Under the pieces are notes generated by a model. That model did not search any database. It saw only the letters and a list, made by a program, of their open reading frames with translations, and was not told the DNA's origin. This document shows, in pieces, positions 28,230 to 37,470 of a stretch of 64,000 nt of DNA. Each line of letters starts with the position of its first letter. Position 1 is the stretch's first letter. Source of the DNA: Campylobacter sp. MIT 12-8780 (GTDB lineage: Bacteria > Campylobacterota > Campylobacteria > Campylobacterales > Campylobacteraceae); the NCBI RefSeq assembly GCF_006864535.1, contig NZ_QHLL01000008.1:1-64000 (forward strand). Direction: 5' to 3'. The translations under genes and the position numbers were made by a program.

Positions 28230-29210
28230 ATGCGATTTTTTACCCTTTTTTCACTCTTTGCATTTTGCTTACTTTGGCAGGAGCTAGCCTTTGCTTTTGT
28301 GCTTTTGCTTTTACCTTTATATGTGATATTTCATGAGCTTTTTATCTTTTTCAAAGCAAGAAAAATGATTATTAAAAGAGCAACTTTAAGGCAAAATGCC
28401 TTGCTTTATAAGCTTACTAAGGGGGATTTTTTTTCAAAAAGCCTGGCTTTTGTCTTTGCTTTTGGTATTTGGCTTCATTTGGTTTTAAACTTAATGCTAG
28501 CTGGACTTTTGGATTTGCTTTTTTTATTTGTAATTTTTCCATGTTTTTTTGTGCTTGTTGTTTTATTTTTTAGAACCCAGTTTAAAAAACACCCTTATAA
28601 TATCTTTAAATTCATACTTTTTGCAAGTTTAGCTTGTGCGTTTTTTTATGCTTTAGTGCAAGTTTTTATGCTTGAAAAAACAGAGGCTTTTTTATATCTT
28701 AGTAATAATATTGATGTGTATAAAACAAGCACACTTGCTTTTATCGACAGCTTTTCTCAAGCCTTGCATATGTTTTTGGTGTTTAAAAATTTTTTATTAT
28801 TATTAAGTGATGATTTGAGTATTTATGTTCTTGTATTTTGCTTTGATTTTATGAATTTTTTTACTCAAGCTTTAGCTTTTGGCTTTGTGTATAGCTTTGT
28901 GTTTAAGGGTAAGATGGATTTTTTCTTATGCCTTGTTTTTGGACTTTTGCTTTTGTTTGTATATGATGAAAAGAAAAACGAGGAGCATAAATACCAAGAT
29001 AAAGTTCCTATTCTCATGCAAAACTTAGATCAAAGCTCGCTTTTTCTTGATGAAAATTTAAGCCTTTTAAAACAAAAAAATCAAAATTTTTACCAAGAGC
29101 TTGAAAGCTTAAGAAGCTTACTTAATAAAAATGCCTTTGATATGGGAATTTGGTGGTTTTCGGCTGATAAAGATAAGCTTAAAAAAGACTTAGATGAGCT
29201 CTTGCAATGA
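28230..29210 (+). CDS. Multispanning membrane protein with C-terminal coiled region, unknown
   Basis: A 326-residue protein with about seven hydrophobic spans in the first 250 residues (for example 5-40, 72-92, 95-115, 128-148, and 205-250), then a charged, coiled-coil-like tail (about 250-326) ending KDKLKKDLDELLQ. Corresponds by position to a C. jejuni membrane protein between ligA and tlyA. No functional motif recognised. Starts two bases after ligA and overlaps tlyA by four bases, so co-expression is likely. Confidence 0.8.
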   Translation: MRFFTLFSLFAFCLLWQELAFAFVLLLLPLYVIFHELFIFFKARKMIIKRATLRQNALLYKLTKGDFFSKSLAFVFAFGIWLHLVLNLMLAGLLDLLFLFVIFPCFFVLVVLFFRTQFKKHPYNIFKFILFASLACAFFYALVQVFMLEKTEAFLYLSNNIDVYKTSTLAFIDSFSQALHMFLVFKNFLLLLSDDLSIYVLVFCFDFMNFFTQALAFGFVYSFVFKGKMDFFLCLVFGLLLLFVYDEKKNEEHKYQDKVPILMQNLDQSSLFLDENLSLLKQKNQNFYQELESLRSLLNKNAFDMGIWWFSADKDKLKKDLDELLQ

Positions 29211-29986
29211 GATATGATAGCTTTGTGAGCAAAAAGCTTGAAATTTCAAGAAACAAAGCCTTAGAGCTGATAGAAAACAAGCAAATCATGCTCAATCAAA
29301 GCTTTTTTAAGCCAGCCTTTGATATAAAGGCTTATTATCTAAGCTTAAAAAACGAGCATACTAAGCAAGAACTAAGCCAAAAAGAACTTTTAGAAAATAA
29401 GGCTTTAAATTTAAAGCTTTTAAGTCAACTTTATGTTTCAAGGGCAGCTTTTAAGCTTGAGGCATTTTTAAAAGAAGTTAAGCTTGATATAAGGGGCAAA
29501 AGCTGTCTTGATATAGGCTCTAGCACAGGAGGTTTTGTGCAGGTTTTGCTTGAAAATGAGGCTAAAAGCGTGCTTGCTTTAGATGTTGGAGCAGGGCAGT
29601 TACATGAAAGCTTGCGTTTAAACTCAAGGGTAAAAAGTCTTGAAAATACGGATTTAAGAGACTTTGCAAGAACTTATGAGGAGCAAAAATTTGAGCTTAT
29701 TACTTGCGATGTGAGCTTTATCTCACTTTTGCATTTATTAGCTTTCATTGATAAGCTAGCAAATGCTTATATTATCTTGCTTTTTAAGCCTCAATTTGAA
29801 GTTGGTAAAGAAGCAAAAAGAGATAAAAAAGGCGTTTTAAAAGATGAAAAAGCCATCAATTTGGCAAGAAAAAGCTTTGAAAAAGCCTGTATGCAACTTG
29901 GCTGGCTTTTACAAACAAGTATAAAATCAAGCTTAAAAGGAAAGGAAGGTAATGTCGAGTATTTTTACCTGTATTCAAAAAGATAG
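29207..29986 (+). CDS. tlyA: TlyA-type rRNA 2'-O-methyltransferase (putative hemolysin family)
   Basis: The 259-residue protein has an N-terminal S4 RNA-binding domain (1-60, SRNKALELIENKQIMLN) and an FtsJ/RrmJ-like SAM methyltransferase domain with CLDIGSSTGGF near 100-110 and CDVSFISL near 168. TlyA proteins methylate 16S and/or 23S rRNA riboses and affect capreomycin sensitivity; the hemolysin label is historical. The K-D-K-E tetrad is consistent but not fully checked. Its end overlaps ribF by 35 bases. Confidence 0.9.
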   Translation: MRYDSFVSKKLEISRNKALELIENKQIMLNQSFFKPAFDIKAYYLSLKNEHTKQELSQKELLENKALNLKLLSQLYVSRAAFKLEAFLKEVKLDIRGKSCLDIGSSTGGFVQVLLENEAKSVLALDVGAGQLHESLRLNSRVKSLENTDLRDFARTYEEQKFELITCDVSFISLLHLLAFIDKLANAYIILLFKPQFEVGKEAKRDKKGVLKDEKAINLARKSFEKACMQLGWLLQTSIKSSLKGKEGNVEYFYLYSKR

Positions 29987-30794
29987 GATTGAAAGTCTTG
30001 CTATAGGTAGGTTTGATGGAATGCACCTTGGGCATTTCAAGCTTTTTTCTCATCTTGATAATAATCCAGCACTCTTGCTTATCGATACAAAAAAGCCTTT
30101 TGCGCTTACAAGTTTAGAGGATAAAAAAGAGCTTGTGGATTTTGAGCTTATTAATGTGGATTTTTCACTGCTTAAAGAACTCAGCGGAGAGGCTTTTTTA
30201 AGACTTTTAAGGCTTGAGTTTAAGAATTTAAAAAAGATTGTTGTGGGTGAGGATTTTCGCTTTGGCAAAGATAGGGCTTTTAATGCAAAAGATATTGAGC
30301 CTTTAAGTGGGATTAAAACACTTATTGTAAGGGAATTTGAACTTGATGGGGTGGGAGTGCATTCAAGTAAGATTAAGGAGTTTTTGAGTGAGGGCTTGAT
30401 TGAAAAGGCAAATGCTTTTTTAGGAAGAAGCTATAAGATTAGTGGTGAGCTTATCAGCGGACAAGGACTTGGTTCAAAAGAGCTTTTTGCTACGCTTAAT
30501 CTTGATACAAAAGAGCAGTATTTTTTACCTAAAAATGCAGTATATGCAAGCCATACCATAGTGCAAAATCAAGCTTTTAAAAGTGTAAGTTTTATCGGCA
30601 AACGTTTAAGCACTGATGAAAAATTCAGCATAGAAACGCATATCATCGAGCCTTTTTCGCTTAAGGTTTTAAAAAATGAGCGTATAGCTTTAAAATTTAA
30701 AGCTTTTTTAAGAGAAAATCAAAAATTTAACACTCTTATAGAGCTTAAAGCTCAAATTCAAAAGGATATTAACAAGGCTTTATCTGTGCTTTGA
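29952..30794 (+). CDS. ribF: Bifunctional riboflavin kinase / FAD synthetase
   Basis: Makes FMN and FAD. The 280-residue protein has an N-terminal nucleotidyltransferase domain (AIGRFDGMHLGHFKLF near 17-32, GEDFRFGKDRA near 98-108) and a C-terminal riboflavin kinase domain (about 155-280; SGQGLGSKELFATLNL, ETHIIEPF). It is somewhat short compared with E. coli (313). The ATG at 29952 has AAGGAAGG upstream, inside tlyA, so translation is coupled. Confidence 0.92.
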   Translation: MSSIFTCIQKDRIESLAIGRFDGMHLGHFKLFSHLDNNPALLLIDTKKPFALTSLEDKKELVDFELINVDFSLLKELSGEAFLRLLRLEFKNLKKIVVGEDFRFGKDRAFNAKDIEPLSGIKTLIVREFELDGVGVHSSKIKEFLSEGLIEKANAFLGRSYKISGELISGQGLGSKELFATLNLDTKEQYFLPKNAVYASHTIVQNQAFKSVSFIGKRLSTDEKFSIETHIIEPFSLKVLKNERIALKFKAFLRENQKFNTLIELKAQIQKDINKALSVL

Positions 30795-30851
30795 AAATTT
30801 AAAAGTGATATTTTAGAAAATTATAAAGAAGTTGGGCTTACAGGCTAAAGC

Positions 30852-30882
30852 TTTGCGATGATATCAAGCTTATCATCGCAAA
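30852..30882. terminator. Bidirectional terminator between ribF and flgH
   Basis: A perfect 12-bp stem (TTTGCGATGATA with TATCATCGCAAA, seven-base loop) in the 113-base gap between two convergent genes. Confidence 0.75.
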
Positions 30883-30907
30883 TTTATAACTTGTTTTTAG
30901 CATTTGC

Positions 30908-31615
30908 TTAATAAGGCCAAATGGCTTCAAATATGCTTGTTCCCCAAGGCTTTCTCGTGCTTCTTGCGACATCGCCTTCAGTTTTGTATAGGATTTTTGC
31001 ATCAGCTATGTAACGACTATCTATGGTATTGTCTTGTCCTATATCATAAGGGCGGATTACGCCGCTAAGTTGTATGGTTTGTTTTTCACCATTGATAAGA
31101 AGTTCTCTTGAGCCTTCGATGAAATAATTTCCATTTGCAAGGATTTTAATCACACGGGTTGAAATGGTAGTATTAAAGCTTTCATTTCTTGTTTGTGAGC
31201 CTTGTCCTGTGTAGTTTGAGTTTGAATTTGTCCCAAAGCCTATATTTGAATAATCACTAATTGTATTTGCTATGCTTGATAAAGCCCCACCAGCTGTAAG
31301 TGTATCTCCACCTAAATTGGTGTTATTTGTTTTTGAAGTAGCTTTATTAGCTTGCGTGCTTTGTGTGGTGCTTTCTTGTATGGTAACCGTTACAAGATCA
31401 TTGACATTCATCGCTTTTTTATCTGAAAATAAGGGATTGTCTCCCTTGCCAAAAAGCGATCCTGGTGCTATTTCGACATTATTTGTTTGTTTTGGTGCAA
31501 GCTCTTCTACATAAGCGGGCGGTTTCATACTGATTTGTGGTTCAACACCAGCTCCACATCCTGTTAAAAAATAAGTTGCTACCAAAGAGCTCACGCAAAA
31601 AATCCTTTTTTTCAT
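30908..31615 (-). CDS. flgH: Flagellar L-ring protein FlgH
   Basis: Outer-membrane lipoprotein forming the L-ring around the flagellar rod. A 235-residue protein with lipobox LTGC (Cys near 20), the N-terminal GSLFG and FSDKKAMNVNDLVTVTIQES segment (about 53-82), and a C-terminal beta region with GNYFIEGSRELLINGEKQ, LSGVIRPYDI and DARI-type YIADAKILY. Length matches the family. Monocistronic, divergent from pta. Confidence 0.94.
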   Translation of the reverse strand: MKKRIFCVSSLVATYFLTGCGAGVEPQISMKPPAYVEELAPKQTNNVEIAPGSLFGKGDNPLFSDKKAMNVNDLVTVTIQESTTQSTQANKATSKTNNTNLGGDTLTAGGALSSIANTISDYSNIGFGTNSNSNYTGQGSQTRNESFNTTISTRVIKILANGNYFIEGSRELLINGEKQTIQLSGVIRPYDIGQDNTIDSRYIADAKILYKTEGDVARSTRKPWGTSIFEAIWPY

Positions 31616-31662
31616 TTTTCTTCCTTAATAAAAGTTTATTTTTAATAAAATCTTAGTAAAAT

Positions 31663-31668
31663 TATAAA
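31663..31668 (+). promoter_or_regulatory. Putative -10 element of pta-ackA
   Basis: TATAAA, 41 bases before the pta ATG at 31709, in the divergent gap with flgH. The pta ribosome site AAGGAG lies at good spacing before the ATG. Confidence 0.4.
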
Positions 31669-31708
31669 AGCAAATTGAGTTCCAACTTTAAAAAAGCAAG
31701 GAGTAAAA

Positions 31709-33217
31709 ATGAGAAGTTTATACCTCATTCGTTCTGATCAAAAGGAGATAAACCTCAAAATCAGCACCCAGTTGCTAGAAAATTTATGTAAAAAGCATAA
31801 AAACCTAGCCCTTTTTTGCCCAGTAGTGAGTGAAGATACCATAGAAACACTTAAAAATCTCATCACCAAATTCAAACTCAAACAAGACTTAGCAAGCGTG
31901 TATAGTTTTAATTTTCAAAATGGCACCAAGCAATACAACGACGATCAAAATCTTTTTACTGATAAGATCATTAATGACTATGAAAATTTAAAAGCAAATT
32001 ATGATTTTGTTTTTGTTGTGGGCTTTTCAAGATTTGGGATTTTAGGCTCTTTTGAGATTAATACCCGTCTTGCAAAAGAGCTTAACACGCCAATTTATGC
32101 TATAGTAGATAAAAACAATGCCAAAATGTGCGATGATTATCTACAAAAACGTCTTGAAAGCAAGAATTTTGTTATTATTGATGAGTGGTTTAATCAAGAA
32201 AATGTAAAAGAGCTTGATGATTATACCTTTTTAACACCTAATCGCTTTCGTTACAAGCTTATACAAAGTGCTAAAAAAGACAAAAAAATCGTTGTGTTAC
32301 CAGAAAGTGATGATGATAGGATCATTGAAGCTAGTGGAATTTTGCTCGAGCAAGAAGTTGTCGATCTTATCTTGCTTGGCAATGAAAAAGAAGTCAAAGA
32401 AAGAGCAAACAGGCTTGGCGTTGATCTTAAAAATGCACAAATTCTTGATCCAAAAAACTCGCCTTTTCATGATGAGTTTGCAAACACGCTTTATGAAGCA
32501 AGAAAAGCAAAGGGTATGAGCTTAGAAGAAGCAAAAAAACTCGTGCTTGATCGCACTTTTTTTGGCACACTCTTAGTGCATGCTCAAAAAGCTGATGCTA
32601 TGGTAAGTGGAGCTTCTACAACTACAGCTGAGACTATACGACCGGCTTTACAGCTCATTAAAACAAAACCAAATGTAAAAACCGTTTCAGGTATGTTTTT
32701 TATGAGCTTAGAAGATAGGCTTTTGGTGTTTGCTGATTGTGCGGTTACGCCAAATCCTACCCCAGAGCAAATTGCAGAGATAGCTTATACTAGCGCAAGC
32801 ACAGCCAAAGCCTTTGGGCTTGATCCAAAAGTAGCTATACTTTCTTACTCAAGTGGAAGCAGTGGCAGTGGCATAAGTGTAGAAGCAAGCAAAGAAGCGC
32901 TAAAAATAGCAAAAGAGCGATATCCAGAACTTTGTGTTGATGGACCTTTGCAGTTTGACGCAGCTTATGATCCACTCACTGCAAAAAGCAAAATGCCCGG
33001 TTCAAAAGTCGCAGGCTATGCAAATGTTTTTGTATTCCCAGACTTAAATGCTGCAAATATAGGCTATAAAGCCGTGCAAAGAACAGCTGGAGCGCTTGCT
33101 ATAGGTCCTATCTTACAAGGACTTAAAAAGCCAGTAAATGACTTAAGTCGAGGCTGCTTGGTTGATGATGTGGTAAATACTGTCATTTTAAGTGCGATTC
33201 AAGCACAAGATAATTAA
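31709..33217 (+). CDS. pta: Phosphate acetyltransferase
   Basis: Converts acetyl-CoA and phosphate to acetyl phosphate. The 502-residue enzyme has an N-terminal domain (about 1-170, a reduced P-loop/BioD-like part) and a C-terminal PTA_PTB catalytic domain: VVLPESDDDRIIEAS near 194-208, VSGASTTTAETIRPALQ near 298-314, SYSSGSSGSG near 390 and the final QRTAGALAIGPILQGL. Followed by ackA after 20 bases, giving the acetate pathway operon. Confidence 0.95.
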   Translation: MRSLYLIRSDQKEINLKISTQLLENLCKKHKNLALFCPVVSEDTIETLKNLITKFKLKQDLASVYSFNFQNGTKQYNDDQNLFTDKIINDYENLKANYDFVFVVGFSRFGILGSFEINTRLAKELNTPIYAIVDKNNAKMCDDYLQKRLESKNFVIIDEWFNQENVKELDDYTFLTPNRFRYKLIQSAKKDKKIVVLPESDDDRIIEASGILLEQEVVDLILLGNEKEVKERANRLGVDLKNAQILDPKNSPFHDEFANTLYEARKAKGMSLEEAKKLVLDRTFFGTLLVHAQKADAMVSGASTTTAETIRPALQLIKTKPNVKTVSGMFFMSLEDRLLVFADCAVTPNPTPEQIAEIAYTSASTAKAFGLDPKVAILSYSSGSSGSGISVEASKEALKIAKERYPELCVDGPLQFDAAYDPLTAKSKMPGSKVAGYANVFVFPDLNAANIGYKAVQRTAGALAIGPILQGLKKPVNDLSRGCLVDDVVNTVILSAIQAQDN

Positions 33218-33237
33218 ATTTTGATAAAAGGAAAACA

Positions 33238-34422
33238 ATGAAAATTTTAGTATTAAACTCGGGTTCAAGCTCGATTAAATTTAAGCTTTATGAAGATAAA
33301 ACCGCTGTTGCAAGCGGACTTGTTGAAAAGATAGGTGAAAGTGATTCTAAAGTGGAGCTTAAAGATATCGCTAAAGATAAAAAATACTCACGCGAAGGAG
33401 CAATCGCAAATCATGAAGTAGGTTTAAGTCTTGTTAATGAACTTTTTAAAGAATCAGGGCTTTTGCATGATTTAAATGAGCTTGATGGTTGCGGACATAG
33501 AGTCGTGCAAGGTGGAGCAAAACTAATTAATCACTGCGTCGTTGATGAGGCTGTGCTAAATGAAATTCAAAGAGTAAGCGTTATGGCACCTTTACACAAC
33601 CCAGCCCACATAGCTGGCATTAAAACTATGCAAAAAGCTGCCCCTAAGGTAAAAAATGTCGTTGTATTTGATACAGCGTTTCATTCAACTATGCCAGATT
33701 TTGCGTATATGTATGCTTTACCTTATGAGTATTTTGAAGAAGATAAGATTAGAAAATATGGCTTTCATGGCACTTCTCATTCTTATGTAAGTAAAAAAGC
33801 CGCTGAGTTTTTAGGTATAGAGCTAAACAAATTTAACGCTATTACCGCTCATCTTGGAAATGGCGCAAGTGTAAGTGCTATAGAAGGTGGAAAATGCGTG
33901 GATACTTCTATGGGACTTACTCCGCTTGAAGGGTTGATGATGGGAACAAGATGTGGAGATATTGATCCAGCTATCGTGCCTTATCTTGCTAAAACTAAGG
34001 GCTTAAATCCAGAGCAAATCGATAATATAATGAATAAAAAAAGTGGATTTTTAGGAATTTGTGGCTTTAATGACTTAAGAGATGTTGAAGCACAAATCGA
34101 AAAAGGCGACAAAAAAGCAAAACTCGCCCAAGATATGTATATCTACCGCCTTGCTAAATACATAGGCTCATATTTTGCTATCTTGCCACGCACTGACGCA
34201 CTTATCTTTACAGCTGGAGTTGGCGAAAATTCTGATCTTGTGCGAAAGCTTGTGTGTGATAAACTTGCTCATCTTGGTTTTGAGCTTGATGAAAGCGTAA
34301 ATAAAGGCTTAAGAGGTAAGCTTTGTGAAATTTCTAAAGCAGGTTCAAAGGTAAAAATTCTCATCGTGCCAACTGATGAAGAGCTTGAAATCGCTACCAT
34401 TACAGAAAATTTGATTAAATAA
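33238..34422 (+). CDS. ackA: Acetate kinase
   Basis: Forms acetate and ATP from acetyl phosphate (reversible). The 394-residue protein starts KILVLNSGSSSIKFKLY (phosphate-binding), has FDTAFHSTMP near 143-152 and RKYGFHGTSHSYVS near 171-184, and HLGNGASVSAI near 202-212. Full length. The AAAGGAAAA site precedes the ATG. A strong hairpin follows the stop. Confidence 0.96.
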   Translation: MKILVLNSGSSSIKFKLYEDKTAVASGLVEKIGESDSKVELKDIAKDKKYSREGAIANHEVGLSLVNELFKESGLLHDLNELDGCGHRVVQGGAKLINHCVVDEAVLNEIQRVSVMAPLHNPAHIAGIKTMQKAAPKVKNVVVFDTAFHSTMPDFAYMYALPYEYFEEDKIRKYGFHGTSHSYVSKKAAEFLGIELNKFNAITAHLGNGASVSAIEGGKCVDTSMGLTPLEGLMMGTRCGDIDPAIVPYLAKTKGLNPEQIDNIMNKKSGFLGICGFNDLRDVEAQIEKGDKKAKLAQDMYIYRLAKYIGSYFAILPRTDALIFTAGVGENSDLVRKLVCDKLAHLGFELDESVNKGLRGKLCEISKAGSKVKILIVPTDEELEIATITENLIK

Positions 34423-34445
34423 CCCTTTTTCCTCTATCTTTAAAA

Positions 34446-34483
34446 AAACTTCAGTATGTAAAAAAGCTTACATGCTGAAGTTT
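34446..34483 (+). terminator. Terminator after ackA
   Basis: A 16-bp stem (AAACTTCAGTATGTAA with TTACATGCTGAAGTTT, one G-U pair, six-base loop) 23 bases after the ackA stop. The 3' arm itself ends in TTT. Confidence 0.75.
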
Positions 34484-34982
34484 GGTTGATTAGATACTTT
34501 AAGTAAAATTATCTATTTTTATTATATTGCTTTGAATACAATGGACTTTAAAAAAAACGAAATTAAAAAATGAAAATTTTCTTTCTCAATTTTCTTAATT
34601 TTATATTTTAAATTTTTAAGATTATTATTATTGATTGTTTTTATCATTTATAGTTTTTGTTGTTCTATAGCATTTTTATTATACCTACTTGAATTTAAAT
34701 ATGATAAAATAAATATTTAATATAATATCTCTCCCTTTAGCCAAAATAATTCTATATTTTTTACACAATAATTTCTATCAAAAAGTAAAAAATATTAAAT
34801 AAAACTTAAATATAAAAGTAATAAAAATGAAAAATTTGTTACTTTATTACTCAAAAAAATTAAAATAAACTTAAAAAAAGCATTTTTTCTTTTTTGGAAA
34901 TAAGAATTTTTAATTTTTGTTATCATTGAGCTTATGAGGTGAAAAACAAGAGTAGTCTCAAATTCTTTTTTAGGAGCAAACA
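34484..34982. other. AT-rich intergenic region before the acetoacetate genes
   Basis: About 500 bases, visibly richer in A/T than the surroundings, with no convincing gene (a short minus-strand frame at 34795-34983 has no support). A TATCAT near 34920-34925 could serve as -10 for the thiolase gene. The length and composition fit an insertion boundary or a regulatory region. AGGAG precedes the thiolase ATG. Confidence 0.5.
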
Positions 34983-36167
34983 ATGCAAGAAGTTGTTATT
35001 GTAAGTGCGAAAAGAACCGCGTTGGGTTCTTTTATGGGTAGCTTGAAAAACACCAAAGCGGTGGATCTAGCAAGTGCTGTTGCTAAGGCGATTTTCGCAG
35101 AAACTAAGATTGATCCAAATCTTGTTGATGAAGTGATTTTAGGACAAATCCTTCAAGCAGGACAAGGACAAAACTCTGCTAGACAAGTCTTAATCAATAG
35201 CGGAATTGATCAAAGCAAATCTGCTTTTACGATCAACAAAGTATGTGGCTCTGGACTTAAAGCCATAGGTTTAGCACAGCAAAGCATAGCTCTAGGAGAT
35301 GCTGAAGTGATACTTGCAGGTGGAGCTGAGAATATGTCAATGTCTCCTTATTTGCTCGAAGGAATTCGAGAAGGCTATAAAATGGGCGATAAAAAAGTCG
35401 TTGATAGCATGATTAAAGATGCTTTATCTTGCGCTTTTAATAATTATCATATGGGTATTACTGCTGAAAATTTGGTAAAAAAATACGGCTTAACAAGAGA
35501 TGAACAAGACAAATTTGCTCTTGAGTCTCAAATCAAAGCTAAAAAAGCCTTAGAATCAGGCGTTTTTAAAGATGAGATCGTGCCTATAACATTAAAAAGC
35601 AAAAAAGGCGACACTATCTTTGATAAAGATGAGTTTGTAAAACTTGATGCAAGTGCTGAAGGACTTAATAAACTCAAACCAGCCTTTGACAAAGAAGGTT
35701 CAGTAACAGCTGGAAATTCATCAGGTATCAATGATGGAGCAGCCCTAGTGCTTGTGATGAGTAAGGCAAAAGCTCAAGCTTTAAATCTTCCTATACTAGC
35801 CACAATCAAAGCCGTAGCAGCAGCTGGAGTTGATCCAAGTATCATGGGTATAGGAGCAGCAGCAGCAGCTCAAAAAGTGCTTGATAAAGCTAAGATGAGT
35901 ATCAATGATATCGATGTAATCGAAGCAAATGAAGCTTTTGCAGCCCAATCTCTAGCGTGCTTAAAAGAGCTAAAACCAAATGATCTTTCCAAAATCAATA
36001 TCAATGGTGGAGCTATAGCTTTAGGACATCCAGTTGGTGCAAGTGGAGCAAGAATCACCGTAAGCTTACTTCACGAGATGAAAAGAAGAAAAGCAAAACA
36101 CGGCTTAGCAACTCTATGTATAGGTGGCGGGCAGGGAATCGCTGCTATTTTTGAAAGGAATGAATAA
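34983..36167 (+). CDS. atoB: Acetyl-CoA C-acetyltransferase (thiolase)
   Basis: Splits acetoacetyl-CoA into two acetyl-CoA. The 394-residue enzyme has the nucleophile Cys88 in [19 protein letters not shown] near 317, the [11 protein letters not shown] motif near 349-359 and CIGGGQGIA near 380 (second active Cys). It is the first gene of a four-gene unit with both CoA-transferase subunits and a short-chain fatty acid permease, so the catabolic direction is likely. The organisation recalls H. pylori HP0690-0693. Confidence 0.94.
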   Translation: MQEVVIVSAKRTALGSFMGSLKNTKAVDLASAVAKAIFAETKIDPNLVDEVILGQILQAGQGQNSARQVLINSGIDQSKSAFTINKVCGSGLKAIGLAQQSIALGDAEVILAGGAENMSMSPYLLEGIREGYKMGDKKVVDSMIKDALSCAFNNYHMGITAENLVKKYGLTRDEQDKFALESQIKAKKALESGVFKDEIVPITLKSKKGDTIFDKDEFVKLDASAEGLNKLKPAFDKEGSVTAGNSSGINDGAALVLVMSKAKAQALNLPILATIKAVAAAGVDPSIMGIGAAAAAQKVLDKAKMSINDIDVIEANEAFAAQSLACLKELKPNDLSKININGGAIALGHPVGASGARITVSLLHEMKRRKAKHGLATLCIGGGQGIAAIFERNE

Positions 36168-36820
36168 TGAAAAAAATCTCTGCAAAAGAAGCGGCAGCTT
36201 TAATCAAAGATGGTGATTCTGTAATGATGGGTGGCTTTTTGGGTTGTGGCACAGCGCATAAATGTGTTGATGCCCTGCTTGAAGCTGGAACAAAGAATTT
36301 AACAATGATAGGCAATGACACAGCTATGGCTGATTATAGTTATGGTAAGCTTGTTGTGGCTGGACAGCTAAAAAAAGTCATCGCCACTCACATAGGCACA
36401 AACAAAGAAACCGGAAGATTGATGAGTGAAGGACAACTTGAAGTTGATCTTGTGCCACAAGGAACTTTAGCTGAGAGGATAAGAGCTGGAGGATATGGAC
36501 TTGGTGGTGTGCTTGTAACTACAGGACTTGGCACTGATGTAGCTAAGGGTAAAGATATAGTTAAAGTTGATGGTAAAGAGTTCTTGCTTGAAAAGGCTTT
36601 GCGTGCAAAAGTTGCACTTATCTATGCTACAAAGGCTGATAAATACGGCAATCTAAGCTATGATGGCACAACAAGAAATTTTAATGTCGTAATGGCTATG
36701 GCGGCTGATATAGTCATCGTTGAAGTTGAAGAATTTGTCGATGGTGCCTTAGATCCAAACCAAGTGATCATTCCTGGCGTCGTGGTTGATTACATAGTAG
36801 AAAGCAAAAAGGAGAAATAA
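36167..36820 (+). CDS. atoD: Acetoacetate CoA-transferase alpha subunit (AtoD/ScoA)
   Basis: With the next gene it moves CoA from an acyl-CoA (acetyl- or succinyl-CoA) to acetoacetate. The 217-residue subunit has the glycine-rich SVMMGGFLGCGT near 18-29, IGNDTAMADY, HIGTNKETGR near 75-84 and LVPQGTLAERIRAGGYGLGG near 95-114. By memory it is closer to E. coli AtoD than to succinyl-CoA types, but ScoA cannot be excluded. One-base overlap with the thiolase stop. Confidence 0.92.
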   Translation: MKKISAKEAAALIKDGDSVMMGGFLGCGTAHKCVDALLEAGTKNLTMIGNDTAMADYSYGKLVVAGQLKKVIATHIGTNKETGRLMSEGQLEVDLVPQGTLAERIRAGGYGLGGVLVTTGLGTDVAKGKDIVKVDGKEFLLEKALRAKVALIYATKADKYGNLSYDGTTRNFNVVMAMAADIVIVEVEEFVDGALDPNQVIIPGVVVDYIVESKKEK

Positions 36821-37461
36821 TGGCACTAAGCAAAGAAGAAATCGTTGCTCTTATCGTGAAAAGAGTAGCAAAAGACTTTAAAGATGGGGATTTAGTAAAT
36901 TTAGGTATAGGTATGCCAACTCAAGCAGCAAACTACTTACCAAGTGGAGTTGAGATCATTATGCAATCAGAAAATGGTATGCTTAAAATGGGACCAGCGC
37001 CAGCTGAAAAAAATCCACGCGTTACAAACGCAGGCGGACAGGCTTCATCTATACTAGAAGGGGGTATGTTTTTTGACTCAAGCTTTTCTTTTGGCTTGAT
37101 TCGTGGCGGGCATGTTGATATTACTGTGCTTGGCGGACTTGAGGTTGATGAGCAAGGTAATCTTGCAAACTGGATTATCCCGGGCAAATTAGTGCCGGGT
37201 ATGGGCGGGGCAATGGACCTTGTCAATGGAACAAAAAAAGTGATCGTGGTTATGGAACATACTGATAAAAATGGCAATTCAAAGCTTAAAAAAGCGTGCT
37301 CTTTGCCGTTAACCGGTGCAAAATGCGTTAATCGCGTGATCACTGAACTTGGGGTGTTTGATTTTGAAAATGGCAAAATGAAACTTGTTGAACTTCAAGG
37401 CGAAGCAACTTTAGATGAGGTGAAAGCTAAAACTGAAGCAAACTTTGAAGTATGCATTTAA
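36820..37461 (+). CDS. atoA: Acetoacetate CoA-transferase beta subunit (AtoA/ScoB)
   Basis: A 213-residue catalytic subunit. VNLGIGMPT near 26-34 and the active glutamate Glu51 in SENGMLKMGP. NAGGQASSILEGGMFFDSS and GGLEVDEQGNLANWIIPGK are strongly AtoA-like. Starts with a one-base overlap to the alpha subunit. Full length. Confidence 0.93.
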   Translation: MALSKEEIVALIVKRVAKDFKDGDLVNLGIGMPTQAANYLPSGVEIIMQSENGMLKMGPAPAEKNPRVTNAGGQASSILEGGMFFDSSFSFGLIRGGHVDITVLGGLEVDEQGNLANWIIPGKLVPGMGGAMDLVNGTKKVIVVMEHTDKNGNSKLKKACSLPLTGAKCVNRVITELGVFDFENGKMKLVELQGEATLDEVKAKTEANFEVCI

Positions 37462-37470
37462 AGGACTAAT

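Noticed and set aside
34484-34982. Insertion sequence or phage remnant in the AT-rich gap
   Set aside because: No transposase fragment, terminal inverted repeats or target duplication seen.
34795-34983. 62-codon minus-strand frame in the gap before the thiolase gene
   Set aside because: AT-rich low-complexity translation, no ribosome site and overlap with the thiolase promoter region; probably chance.
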